A stretch of DNA of 64,000 bases from positions 1,798,001-1,862,000 of the forward strand of contig JAKJHU010000039.1 in NCBI GenBank assembly GCA_022316685.1. Direction: 5' to 3'. The position numbers and the translations under genes are program-made. Shown here piece after piece: positions 38,301-52,300 of the stretch (position 1 is the first letter of the stretch; every line of letters starts with the position of its first letter). The notes under the pieces were generated by a model that made no database searches, had not been told where the DNA came from, and saw only the letters and a list, made by a program, of their open reading frames with translations. This DNA comes from Progne subis subis (lineage: Eukaryota > Chordata > Aves > Passeriformes > Hirundinidae).

Positions 38301-41300
38301 CTTTTCTGATTTCCATGTCATTATTCTCCAGTATGAAGGGCCAGTTCAGGATCCATTACATTAATAAGTGAAGGCCTGAGACTGTGTAAAGATACAGAGA
38401 AAGGAGCTACTACTAGGAGAATTGCGTGTTCTGTCCACAGCCATACAGGATGGGTATAGAGCCCAAGGGAATCCTGTAGAGCAGCAGGTCGAGAGTGGGG
38501 GCTGCATTCAATTACTCGACTAATCCAGCCCCCCATTCCCATGAGTCTGGCCTCAAGTAGCTGAAGAGTATCTGTCCCAGCAAAGCTTATTTTTATTCAG
38601 TTTAACACTTCGCTCCTCCTGCTTGTCTGAAGAAGCTACCGTGTAATCTCTTTGCTTTAATTTGTACCTCCTGGAAGCCAACTGAGTGCTGCAGCTGCTT
38701 CATCCTTTCGTCACAGGACTTCTCCAAGCCCTGCCAGGCAGTCACAAGCTCCTGGCATTTCTCACTTATTTTCTGAGCTGATGGGTGCTGGCATACAACC
38801 ATTGTCTTTCCTTTATCCAGGACCCTCTGGACTTGCTGTTTGTGGGCATTAACTTCCGCCTGCAGCTCCTGGGAATGAGATAAAAGAAAAAATAGGAATA
38901 AAGGAAGATATGTGAGGACAAGTAAATTCTGTGTGCTCCTAATCCTCAGCAAAACTGGCAGCTGGTGACAGTGGGTAGAGTACAGCAAGTGGACAGCAGG
39001 ACTGTCTTATTTCTACCACACCTGCAGCCTCGGTCACCGGTGCCGGCCCCACTCACATAATGCTCTGCTCTTGGTACTGCCATCAAGAGAGGAGGGAAGG
39101 GTGTCTGAGGAAGCAGCACACATCCCTTAGCTTCCCTACACCAAAGCATCTCTTTACCGTGCTCCTGCCCCTTCCCCTGTCCAGGTCAGGGAGGTTTGGG
39201 AGATGGAGCAGACATAGAATAGACACAAACCTGGGGGAATAAGAAAAAATGTTGAACTGGTGATGGAAAAATAAAATATCCAAGAGGATGAGTGGGCTGG
39301 AGGATGATGCAAAGAGAGACATTGTCATCAGTACCATGAAAACTATTGGTCTACTGCTCCATAAATCCTCCCCACTGGCCTCATAGCCGTTCTCATGAAA
39401 CTTGTGATTAAGGTGCTGCAAAATCCAGCATTGCTTGTGGTGCAGGACAGCTAAGGTGCCCCTGTGCCACTCTGGCTGTGAGGAACTGCTGCAAAGAATC
39501 AAACTCCCCAGAAATCTGTGTTAACATGTCCTTATAAATACAGTGACTGTAGCTTGTTCAGACCATTTTAGAAACTGTAGAGATTTAAGGTAATTGGTAA
39601 ATGCCTATTATATGCTCTCCTAGAAAATCCAGAATGCACAAACCTCAAGATTGAATATATAATGAAGCCATAAGCAAAAAACTACAATAGTTTTATTTAG
39701 TTTACTCCTTTTTTTTTTTTTCTTTTTCTATTTACTGTCAAATACACTAGGTCTTTTATCCTCTTTTAATGGGAAGTGCATGCAATTTCTCAGATTAATA
39801 ATACTCCAAATTATGACAAATTTTGCAGTTCTCACAGGAATGTCATATTTGTTCTGAAAATCATCACCACTCCACTGATTTGTATCAATCCACTAAACCA
39901 TTTTATCTGGACTAGAGCTGGAATCAGTGAATGCACTCCTTGGAAGCTTTGACTGTGCAGGAGCATGTGCGGGTTTGTAGGCTGAGGTGAAGTGCAGTGT
40001 GTCACCACGCTATAAAGCACTTGATTAAAGGAGTTACCTTGTGCTTTTGCAACAGGTTTTGAGCCACATCCAAGGACTTCCCGCAGTTGGTGGAATGGGC
40101 AATAGGCAAGCGCTCATTGATCCAGTTCAGTTCCATGTCATGATAATGGTAGAACTCATAAAGATCCACGGCAGCTTCCAGCAACTTACGTCTCTCATAA
40201 AGAGGTGCTTGCAAAGACTCGAACCTAGGGGTCATCCATTAAACATATGTTAAAACAAAGCTTTATCCTCATTCTGCCAAGGGAATTAGGCTACACCACC
40301 ATCGTGAAGATCTTGAAACACTGAACAGTTCTTTGCAATTAAATTCCAATGGTTACTGCTGGCTGCACATACAAGGATCCCTTGGCAAGTGGACCGATAT
40401 CATAACACTAAATGTAAACAGAGAAAAAAACTATTTACACTTTTAAAGTGTCAGGCTTGTCCTGTGTGCTATGATATATTGAATGCTGGATCACTGTACC
40501 TCTTACAAACCAGTGGATGACCTGTGGATAAGAAAGGGACTAGAGGAGGAGTGCAACTGGCAAGGAGCAATGTTCAGTCATAAATGCTGAGGTGGGTCAA
40601 CAGGCATCTGTGTAGGTGCAGATCAAAGCATTGTTGTGCTCCAGCTGGGAGGAGAAATCACTCCTGAGTATGGTTAAACTTAATCAACCAAGAGAATTTT
40701 TTAGAAGGTAGAATAAAAAAATGCTATTTGTCCCAAGAGGTGGGTGGAGACAAACACCAGAGGGACACAGTACCTTTTCAGATATTTCTGTGTTTCATCC
40801 AGAATCCTCTGGGAGTCAAAGTGATTGGTGGCCATTTTCCTTGCATGAGATACAATGGCATTCATTTTCTCTGCCAGCTCACGTGTCTCATTTTCCAGCT
40901 GTCTGTGCTGCTTGAGTAGATCACGGCTGGAGCGCAAATCATGGCCTGTCTCCGATTCCTGAAGAACTTTCTCAATTTTTTCTATCTTCTTTTTGGCATC
41001 CTGCCAGGAAAACATTACAGCACACTCATACTGTCCTTTCGACAACATTTTCCTTCACTCACCCCCTTCTATGACAGCTTCCTGGACACAATTTTTAAAT
41101 CCCATTGTCCTTTCTCAGTAATACGATGGCTGGATGTTTCTAAGAGACATCTTCTGGGAATACTTTGTTTTGTGAACTATTTTGGAGTACTCTTCCCTCT
41201 GAGACACTAAAGAACATCATTGAAAACAGCCTCTTTGAAATATCTTCAGGAACATAATATAAAAGAGTCAAACAACCTTCAAAGATTGTCGCTATAACAC

Positions 41301-44300
41301 AACAGCAGTTCCATTCATAATGGTCTCAAAACAGCCTCACAGCATATTGTTCTTGTTATAAAACTTGACTGGATGACGGTGTGCGTAACACAGAGCCATG
41401 CCTGCAGCCTCCAGGCAAGCAGTTATGTTTGCACAGCATTGACCCCCACAGAGTTTGGGTTGCTCTCCCAGAACAGGATGGCCACGCACATGCACTGCCG
41501 AGCCTGAGTTCAGCAGCCTGATGCTTTGCTGGCACTGTTATTGTGCTCAGAACTTTGAATTGAGCTTGGACAGCATAATATTGGGGTTTCTTTCCTGGGA
41601 CTGCAGGCAAAAGGGAGACCTTAAAAACCACTTCTATCTGGACAGTATTCTCTTTTATGTGGTGTCTGCACAACAGAGGAACCAGGCTCCTAGACCATTC
41701 CTCCCCTCTGTTCCTCATGACTTCCTGACCTGCAGCAGTTCCATGAGCTGTTCCTGCTGTCCAGCTTGTCTTAGTTTGTCACCTCGCTCTATCATCTTGC
41801 CATACAGTTCCCTCCACTTCTTTTGAAGCTCTGACATCTTCTCCTGGACAGAAGCTGCAGCGTAGTGGTTGTCTTGAATCAACTGATTTCCTTTCTGGAG
41901 AAACACAGTGCATCACTTTATTAGCAGATCAGCACCCATGAATTTTGGTACAAGATGGTAAACTTAGCTCCAAAGCTGCCGTCACCTTTATCAGTGTTGT
42001 AAAGTGCTCCTCGTTAGCCAACATTTCCTTCTCAGCGGCCTCATGCCACTTCAGCTTGCGTAGAACATTTGTTGGATCACGATAGGATTCATCGGATGCA
42101 ATCTTGTACTTCTCTTCCATCCATATCAAAAGCTCAGCAGCATCACGATTAAACTCCTTACAGAGAACAAACAGGATTAAATTGATTTAACTAATGAAGA
42201 AGCATAGTCTTGAAATACAGATGAGGTTTTAAGCCATCATAATATCTTTTGATCCCTTTTTTACCCCACTTACTAATCTGTTGCCTGTAACTGTCAGTGA
42301 AGGTTTGAATTGTTGATAGAATATTTTAACCAGGAGAGGACCAATCCTCCAGTATAACTTCGTATCTCAGCAGGAAAACTAAGTTTGGTGCTAAAACTTA
42401 CATTAACTGTACAAAGTTATTAAGGCCCAGAACAATAGTAAGTACTGAACAGAATAAACTTAACCACTAGACAAAGCATTCTGTTGATATTTTTCATTCA
42501 GAATGTCTTTAGAAAAAAAAAAAATTCTACAGTTATAGCTTTGTAAATTTTATCGCCAGTGTATCATCTGCTCCCTGGCAAATGAAGCTCTGTCCCACAG
42601 CTAAAGAGGGAGTAAGCTGCAGCAGGAATGCTCAGCAGTTTAAGTTTTTGGTTCATATTAAGACAAGGGGTAAAATTTAAAACTCACAGGTGCCTGACCA
42701 AATCTGCAGTATCAGTTACCTGCAGCTGTAGGGAATCCAACAACTTCTGTTTTCTCTTGGCATTGCTTTGTATCAGCTGCTCCCACCTTCTCCGGAGAGT
42801 GACCATCCTCTCTTCAATACTACCAAGAAAAACAGGAAGTCCAATGCTGTACTAATATTGGTTCCCCTTGCTTATGCTGCAGTCATGACTCTGATATAAA
42901 TGCAATCTAGTTTCTACAACTTTGCTGACAGGAGGAAGGGATATGGCCTGGTCCCATCACCATGTTGGGCTCACCTGCAGAGCAGGTGTTGCTTGCCAGC
43001 TGCTCTGGATTTTCCTCTTGTATGGCTGTGTCACATGACTGAATTGCAGTCATACACTGGAGCACTGAGACCTCCCTCTGCCCCAAATATTCCACAGTAT
43101 TGTTGTATTAGTTATAATTTGTACTTCCTCCTTGGTATAAGTGTAATGGGGCTTTGAAATGGCTTTTTAATGGTAGTACTGTTTGTAAGAAATCAGATCT
43201 TAAGGGCAGCTTTATAAATTTGTGGAGGGAGTGTTCAAGACATTATCACTAATGATCACAAGAACATAATCTTCTGATACAAGAGATCCACTCTAACCCT
43301 CTATTACTAATTCTTGCTAGCAAAGGGTTCCCCTTACCAGATCCTAGTGGCTCTAGCCCAGAAAAGCAATTACAAGTAACAGTTCAGCTTGGACAAAAAC
43401 ACCAAGGAGCTGTTCCTGAATATTTTTCCTGTGAAGTCTTCAGCAACTTTTTAAAAGCAAACCGTCTTTCTAGTATGTGATACTGATAAATTAAGGAATT
43501 ATTTTTCTGTAGGCATTTAATGAGTTCACTTTAAGGAAGTTTTTTCATTGTATGTAATTTATGACACAACACAAATTATTCTACTGTTCTGCCAAATGCC
43601 ACTTTTAACCTAAAGCTCATTTGCCCTAAGAGCACAGGTAACTTATTTTTTGAAAAGAATTCCTTTTGACTCCTTTATCCATCAAATTGTGAATTGGAGG
43701 TCAACAAGTTTCTCCTCAGAGAAAATTTTCATTTCACCTGATCACACTGAATCATTTATTAAAGCTAAATAAAAAGGGAATGGGTTTGGACTCACACATG
43801 AGATGCAAAGTGCCTGTTCTCTATTAGGTTCACCCCATTTTCATTGAGTGCTTCCACTCGTCTCTTCAGTGCTATCAGAAGTTGTTCAAACTCCTGATGT
43901 TGCTTCAGCAGGCTTCTAACAGCATCTACATGGTCCTGCATTTGAAAGAGAAAGTTTGATCAAGACTTTTCTTGCTCATATTGTTTCTGTAGCAATGAAG
44001 AAAAAAACAAACAAACAAAAACAACAAAAAAAACAAACCAATCCCCTTACTTTCCTCCTTCTCTTTCAGGCAGGAGATACAGTGGACATTTGGCATGAGC
44101 CCAAGGATGTTCAGGGCTACAAACAAGCAGCAGGTTTGGATCATATCTGGTTTCTCTGTTCTATGTTTCCATTATGGTTCCATTCTCACCTTTTAAGAAA
44201 ACCTGCATTCAAAATCTATGCCAGCACTCTGGTCCATCCATGGATGTGCAATACAAAACACTAACTTCTAAAACTTTATTCTACTCAGTTGATCACAAAG

Positions 44301-44556
44301 TACCAATGTTTTGGGTTCAGCTGAAAACATAAGAGGAGGCGAGAGACCACAACCTCCTTCTTCACAGATTTTGTGAATATTGTCTGCATTTGTTTTGTTG
44401 CTTCATATGCTTTAATTAATTAATGTAAGAAAAAGCTTTTTTTTTTTTTTTTAAATGTATGTTTAAGTTGAAACCTTATTTTTAATGGATGAGTCAATTT
44501 TATATAAACTGTATGACATGTACAAATAGCAACAAAATCACAAGCCTAGCTGTTTT

Positions 44557-44596
<40 letters not shown>

Positions 44597-47500
44597 AGGT
44601 GCAATGAGCTCTTTGTTCTCATTAAGAGGAGCAAGAGCATATGAATGTTAGTAAGATCCTGAAAGTCTAGTTCCCAAGCATGTAAAAGCTGTGATCAGAA
44701 GAATGAAGAAGCCAGTTTAATAAAGAAGACTGTTGCTACTCCCTGGACGGGGAGAAGAAGCAGGAGAAAACAAGATCAGCTGCTGTGCCTACCCCAAGGT
44801 CATCCCCACGGAGAAAGGCCTCGTGGCCAGAGAGGGCTGCATTGATACGGTCTCCCTCCCTATTGAACTTCTGCAATTCCAGGCCATCCTGCAGCTTTTT
44901 CCATCGCTTTTCCCACATTTCCTCCAACTCTTTGTTCTCCTTAGCAAGTCTCTCCATGGTCTGGTGGACGTCTCTGCTCCTGTTGTTACTGGGTTGTTGG
45001 TGGACTACTTTGCGCCCAAGCTCTTCCAGCTGCAGAAATCTTTCCAGAGTTAAAAAGGAAATGAGACCTCACAGAATCAGGGAATATGAATTCTCTTTCA
45101 TCTCAGCTCTTTGCTCTCTTGGCAGTGCCCTTACACCAAGTTACCTTTACCTTCCCTGTTACCTTTTTCCTGCAGGTTATGCACTACAAAGTGCAGCTGT
45201 TTTATTGCTCAGGGATACATGCTGGAGGCAATAGGTGAGATTTCCCCATCTGAACTGAAAGCCCACCTAAGCAGGCTTTCATGTTAAAAGGGAAAGGAGG
45301 GCCAACAGTATCTGGAAATTCATAACAGTGCAGAAGAACTGAAAATGCTGGCAAATGGAAGCATAAGGCCTGAGAAGGAATGGGGGAACTGGAATAAAGT
45401 ACAGATGGCACTCTCTGAGAGTGTTAGGAGAGCTTGTGGAATTCTATTACTGCAAACATACAGCTCTTCTTTCCCCCTCCACCGGCCTTCAGGGTAAGCA
45501 TGCAGAAGCTGACCAGATTTTAGGTTTTGCAGTCTCCTTTTGTCACTAATATTCTAGTGCACATGAATAAAATTTTGGTATCACCCTCATGCACATGATT
45601 TACATGTTTCATTTCCACAGTACTGTTGTCGTATCACCCCACTCTGTCCACCCTGCCAGAATCTCTCTACCTTTCATTCTGAGAGACAATTTCTATCAGC
45701 AGGTCTTGATGTTCCTTCAGCAACTGCTCTGCAGATGCCACGTCCAGACCCATTTCTTCGCTGTTCAGTTTCTCCCGAATGCCCTCTGCCCACAGCAGGA
45801 GCCTACGGCTGTCTTGCAGGAAGGACTGTTGATTTTGGGCCCACTGCAGAATGTCCCGCTTCTTTTGGATCTCCAGCTTGAGCTTTGCCAGAAGCCTCTC
45901 CATGTTTTCAACCTGCTCAGTGATGGCCTTGCTCTCTGCAGGGTTGGTGTCCTTGATCCTTCAATAAAATACATTCAACTGTATGAACATTCACTTAGAG
46001 ATTGAACCAGTACTCTTTAAAAGGAATGGATTTGGATATTTAGAGTTATATTAAAAAGAAAGTCAGCTAAGGAAACATATTCACATTGTGAATGTACAGA
46101 AAACTTAGGGAAGTAAAAAACATTAATATTTCAAATTTGAACTCCTGTGCACAATTATCTGCTATTTAACCACCCATCACCTTTGCTTCCCCTGATTACC
46201 CTCTTTCAGGACCTAAGTGATACCTCCATATTTTGAAGTAGGTAATTAACATTAGTAGAGATGACTTTTTAGAGCCACAAACTGTGGTATTCGTCCTTCT
46301 ACAACCGTGATGTCTGGAAACAAACTCCTTCCCAGTCACCCAACCACACTCAAGGGAAGTCAGCTCAGTCTAACAGGCAAGTGAGCTCTTTGGATTTCTA
46401 GAAAGAGAAATTTTACTAGCTGCTCCTTCTCTTTATAGCCATAATTTACTGCAAGATCTTAGAGAACTAGCAAGAAATTGAAAACAAAAAGAAGGTTCCT
46501 TACGATTTTGCAACACTCCTCAGGTATTCAATTTTCCTCTCTGTCACCAGGACCTCTCTCTCAATCGTGTACAATTTGCGCTTGTCTGACTCCAGTCCAG
46601 CAGGCAAGTTCCCTGGTTCCAGATCCCTGAGTTGGACCATCTTGTCTTGCAGTAGCACTCCTATGCTCTGACAGTCCTGAAGAAATGTCCTCACATCAGC
46701 CACTCCAATCAGCTCAGAGCCCTTCTCCTCCTTCAGTGTTTCCATGGATTGCCATCTTGAAGCGAGAAAGCAATTTATAGCCATTGTTATACATGAACTA
46801 TATCTGTTTTCTGTTCAGAAAAAGTCATGTATAAAGATTTCATCAGGATTTCAATGGGCTGGGTGGGGTGAGCATTGGCACTCCCTCTCAACATCAAAGT
46901 TCATATCAGGGTCATCACAAACAAGGGGACCTGCTCAGGTGACCAGAATATTCTGAATATGACCAATTAAATAACCATGGTTAAAATCAGGACCTGACTA
47001 TGCCCACTGAATGACATGGTAGCAGGAATACATTCACCACAGGTACTAAATACCCTTGGTGATGTCAAACATGGTTTGATGCTCCTTTCAAGACTTGTGA
47101 AGTGTATCCTCACCCTGATGCTTGAGTAACCAAAGCAGGTGCAGTGCTGCAGAACTATTCTGAATACAACACTGTCACCCATGGATGAATTCACATTGTG
47201 TTTTAACATGCACACACAAATTTCCACAGTTAAGCAATTTGGTGTCAGGAGCCCCTTTCATTCCTGGGGATATGACACTGGGCTCAGGGCTGCCCCTTTC
47301 CCACTAGTGGTACTGTCATCTAGAAGGGATATGAGTGATCAGCTCTGCAATTATCCCCATTAGACAATCCTCTGCTTATCAGTAGCACTTTTACCTGATG
47401 TTGATCTCTTCCATCCAAGTCTGGATCTCAAAGTATTTGTTGGGACTGATCTTTCCATATTTAACAGCTAAGTTTTCAATGTCTTCCAGCTGGCCTTTGC

Positions 47501-49283
47501 CTGCAGCCAGTTCAGTTAAAAATCTCTAAAATGGAAAAATAAAAGAATGAAGAACAAGAGTTTTTTCCATTTCTGTGGACACAATTCCCAATAATCTCTG
47601 ATATCCACTCATATCCCAATTTCATGGCTGGCTTCTCCCCTTGCCTGCCTGCTGACTTTGTGCACACCTGTGCACACAACTCCCCTGCAGCCTCTTGACC
47701 TCCCTGGTGTGCACACTACATCTGTGCACGTATATCCCACTCCACTGGGATGCAAGTGTACTGATGGATTTTTTCATAATTTAGTACTTTTTTAAAGTGA
47801 TGTATCATAAACCACAGAAAGAATCCTTGTGTGCCATGTTTGTACCATGTTCACAGGAAGATAAAAGGACAGAGTCACATCAGCTTCAGTAATTTGGCAA
47901 AGTCTGTACAAAAGAAATACCTGGTCTGTACATGACTCTGTAAGTTGAAACTAATGAAAAAGCTCTCAAAACATCATTTCTCAACTTTATCATTTCTCTT
48001 AAGGTAAGATTGACTTAAAAGGTGTCATGTGTGAAGAAGAAAAATGAGTACCTGGTATTTCTGCTGCATGACCTCCACATTGTCTGCTTGAGGTTGAAGA
48101 GTGCGGAAAATGTTCTCTTTATCTCTCATCCACGACTGAAATTCTTCGCAAGAGCTACAGAAGCGGTAATATCCAATCATCTCCTCCAGAGCCTTTCTTC
48201 TGTTCTGTTAAAGAGATGAAGACTTAACTATCATTGTAATAACTCCTTACCATTTGAGGCAACAGAAAAAAGATCTTTCTATTTAAGCTACAATACACGG
48301 GTGGTAGCTTAGTAGTTTTCCCCAGACACTGCCGAAAGAGAACAGAACGTGGAATTTTAAGATCACAATACCTCTTCCCAGAGCAACAGTGGTTTAAAAG
48401 CATAAGAGAATCATTTGGAGAGTGCCCAGCCTCTGGACAGTAAGGAAGGCTGCTGTGCTTCTTGCTGCTGCTCACTCTAGAACATGTAAAAGTCACATAC
48501 GACATGTTGGTGTTGGTCTTTAGGGCATGATTACAGCTGGTGAGTGAAGAGCAGCATATTAACAAAAAGCAGGCTACAGTTTATTTTTTCTGGTGTCAGG
48601 CAAGACAGTCTGATGATTTAGGATGTACAACAAGCAAACATTAAAGGGGAGGAAAAAAAAAGGATTACACAAACAAATCTGCTCTTCATGGACTAAAAAT
48701 ACTGGAATGTAAATGGGAACTTTGCCAACATAAAATCAGTTTTGATGCAAAACTTCAATGATAATCTCAAGGCTTCAAGTCTTACAGGAACTAAAAGGAT
48801 TGAGACACATTATCAAACTGAAAAGCAGAAGCCAGCAAAGCACTTAATTTCAATTTTCATTGGCTTGGACTTTTTAATGAACTGCACAGCAGAAGGGGAT
48901 ATTATACCTCAGCCATGCCCTGTAGATGTTCATAAAGTGAATCTATTTCTTCTTGGGTCTTCCAGATATTCTCTGGAAGAAAATGATCATCCAGACTTGA
49001 GGTTCCAGTGGATGCAGTTTCAGATGTTGCCCAGGTTCGGCTGAACGGTAGCTTAGTTGTCTTTTGGTTTAAGTCACTTGGGGCTTCCCTCTTTGTCATC
49101 TGTTAAGAAAAATTAACAAAATCAATGGATGAAAATTTCAGATTTGGGTAAAAATTTCACTTGGAAGGAAAATTTGGACTTCCTAGTTCAAATCATAGCA
49201 TTCTGACCCTTTAAACCAAAAACTTCCAGGATTTTTTGGGAACGGTTTCCAATGTTTTATTCAAAAAAACCCCAAAAAACAAA

Positions 49284-49315
<32 letters not shown>

Positions 49316-52300
49316 CCTAAAAAAACATTTTGGTTTTGTTTAAAGAAGAAGTTTAATTCAGCACATTTTAAACCATACTGATTCAGTAAAAGTTCTCATT
49401 TTCTGCCCAAATCAAAGTTATTTGTTTGGAGGAGCTTTTTTGTTTTCAGAAGTGCCAACAAAGCAAGGAAATTAACTATGCTCATGGTTCTCTTTGTGGT
49501 GATGTTTTAGTACATGAACACTTCCAGTTTTAAAATCTGTGAATGCCCTAGTGAATCAATATTTCTATTTGTGCATCAACACCATCTTGTCACATGCTTT
49601 TTCACATTTCGTAGCAAAGTAATAAAATATTTTTCAAAAAAAGTTAATGTTGGATTGATGAGGTGAAGGAAAGACCACAAGGGATGCCCATTGGTCTCAA
49701 ATTTATTGGGCTAAACATTGAGTGAATATAGATGTCTAAAGAAGGAAGCTATGAAATGTGTGATTTGTTCATTCATCTCCCCTGAATTCTGTTACTAAAT
49801 GAGCTGATCTCAGGTCAAAAGTTCCCTGTCTAGTCAGTGAAAAAGAGGGGCACTTGCAGGGTTGACTTAATCTCATTTGTCTTAAAAATAAGGGATGGAA
49901 TGAATTGCCCCTGGAGTGGTGGGATAGCTTTTCACTACATTAGGGTACCAGAAGAATTTTATTTTGGCACTTTATTTTGGCAAAATAAATAAGAAAAATA
50001 AATAATTGAAACCCCATTTTGTTTACATTCTTCAGCACAATGTGACACAACCCCTCCTCTACTTACCGCAGCTGGAGCCTGCTGTGCTGCAATGTCAGCC
50101 TGCTCTTTGAGGCGCCTCATCTCGGAGGAATAGGCTGCAATCTCTTTCTCCAGGCGCAGGTGTCGATGCAACAGCGCTTCGGCGCTTGATTCATCTTTGC
50201 CATAGTCCTTGCTGGCCAGGAGGGGCTGCCTCTCTCGCAACCACGAATTTGCTTCATCGATGTCAGCAAAGTACTGGAGGAACACAGGGAGAAAAACACT
50301 TGGATTCATCCTGGAAGCGTCACATCAAGCTCTTTCCTCCTTGTAAAATTACGACTAAGGAGAAATTCCATTAGGTCTGTAGCCGTAAGTTTACTTCCAG
50401 GTGTTGTGAAAGCTATGGATAAGGTAATCTAAACCCGTGATGTATTTCATGCTCACAACACAGCTAATTCACAGAATTGTAGTTGGTAAAGAGATTCAAG
50501 GATTGCCTATATAGCTGTTTAAAAACTTCTAACTAGCTAAAACTTCAGGGTGCATAGCAGCATCAATAAAACGAACCCGCAATGTATGATGTTGGTAGGC
50601 ATCACTATGTAATACCAGTAGATATTTTCTAAAAGTCTAAGGAACAAGCAATGAACTTGGTTTACAACAGAGGTTTACTTTTTTCCAGAATTTGCAGTCT
50701 GCCTGGCTATGGTCGTAGAAGGGTGAAACAAGGTTTTGAGACATAGAATAAAGATACAACAGGAAAAAAAAAGAATACCCATAGTAATGAGGGACAAAGA
50801 AAAAACTAAAACACCATAATGATGTCAAACTTAATAGAGAGAATTTAGACTTTCTTAAGAAAAAAATCTGTTCAGTTTTGTTCAAACATTTCATGGAAAA
50901 AACAGACTGAACAAAATCTTAAGAAGGGGAGAATAAGAATACTGGAGATAATGTGATATGATTTAAGAATGTTGTTTTTATACAAATTCTTTATTTGTAG
51001 ATTTGTGAATGCCTATGGGATAGGTCAGAGTGGAAGTGTCAAACACTTCACAGGATTTGTGAAGTTCATGGTCCACTTAAGCCTTACATGTTTCTTTTGT
51101 TGGTGGTCTCGGAATTTTTTTCATTTTTGAAATATGTTGCACAGCTACCTGATCCACCCCCTAAAAAGACTCTGCATTAGCGCTATCATCTGAGTTATTC
51201 CCATGAGCATTTTTACCTTTAGAGCATCTCCCAGCTGCTCTAATCTCCTGTGTGTCTGGCTTGCAGAGGATTGAGGCTTCACTGCCATGGATTTTTTGAA
51301 GACCAACAGATGAAACCTTTCCTGCCACTGTTGTCTTCCACGTGGGGGCATGGGGCAGAACTGAGCCCCATCCATGTCCCAGGTATCACACACTCCAGCA
51401 GAACATTCTTACCTGTTTGATGAGGGCTGCTGCCTGCAGGCGGCTTTTACGATCAGCCACCTCATCTTGGAGCTGCTGCCATAGCTTCTGGAGGTTGTCT
51501 GTCTGCCTCAGAATGTCGTCCTGGCGCATGGGGTTCTTTTGGCTGAGCTCCAAGCCCTTCCTCATCACATCTGCACATATGGCCCTGTGTGAATTGCACT
51601 CCACTTCAAGAGCCTAGCACAAGGACAGGAAACGTCAGCACAGTTCATTCCCCACCAGCCAAGAGAGAAGAGTGGCTCCCATTCTCTGCTACTCCAGAGC
51701 AGTGTGCATTTCCAAGAGCCCCACGTCTTATCTTTTCACCACCTCTCTCCTTACCTTCATCTCTCTTGGCCAGGAAAAGAAGGTGAGAAAAACAGAAACT
51801 TTTTTTGCCCATCAAATGTTAGCTAATACAGAGCCCAGAGCCTTCACAAGAAGCCCCACATCTAGTCCAGTATGAAGCATATTCCTTCTCTACCTTTTCC
51901 TTCCCCTCTTTGGGAAAAAGATGCCTACCCTCTACATTTTTTTTAAATTCCCACTCCGGTCATGATACTTGAGATAAGGATTAGTTTGACAGTGTTCTTG
52001 TAAGTGCTGCACTGACTGAACTGAAAGACATTGATGTTCTAAAATCTGACTTTTAATACAAAGACAAGGCATCAGCAGCAAAGTAAGATACCTTGTTCTT
52101 CTGAATAGAGGCTGTGATCTGGCTGACGTCTTTCCCTAATGTTGTCATTCTTGCCAGCTTCCACTTCTCAGAAATCCATGATTCTTCCTCTTTGCAGTCA
52201 CGGAAGAATTCAAAAAGCTTCAAAGCCTCTTCTAGCTGAGATTTACTGAACCAAGGAAATAAACAGTGTGTGACAGTCAGAATTAGGATTCCATGAAGAC

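Noticed and set aside
41455..41826. 123-codon plus-strand frame
   Set aside because: Partly the antisense shadow of exon a20.
45015..45030. Strong-looking acceptor (ttctgcag) for exon a16
   Set aside because: It gives the wrong phase for the preceding exon. The acceptor ten bases upstream keeps the frame and adds repeat-like residues.
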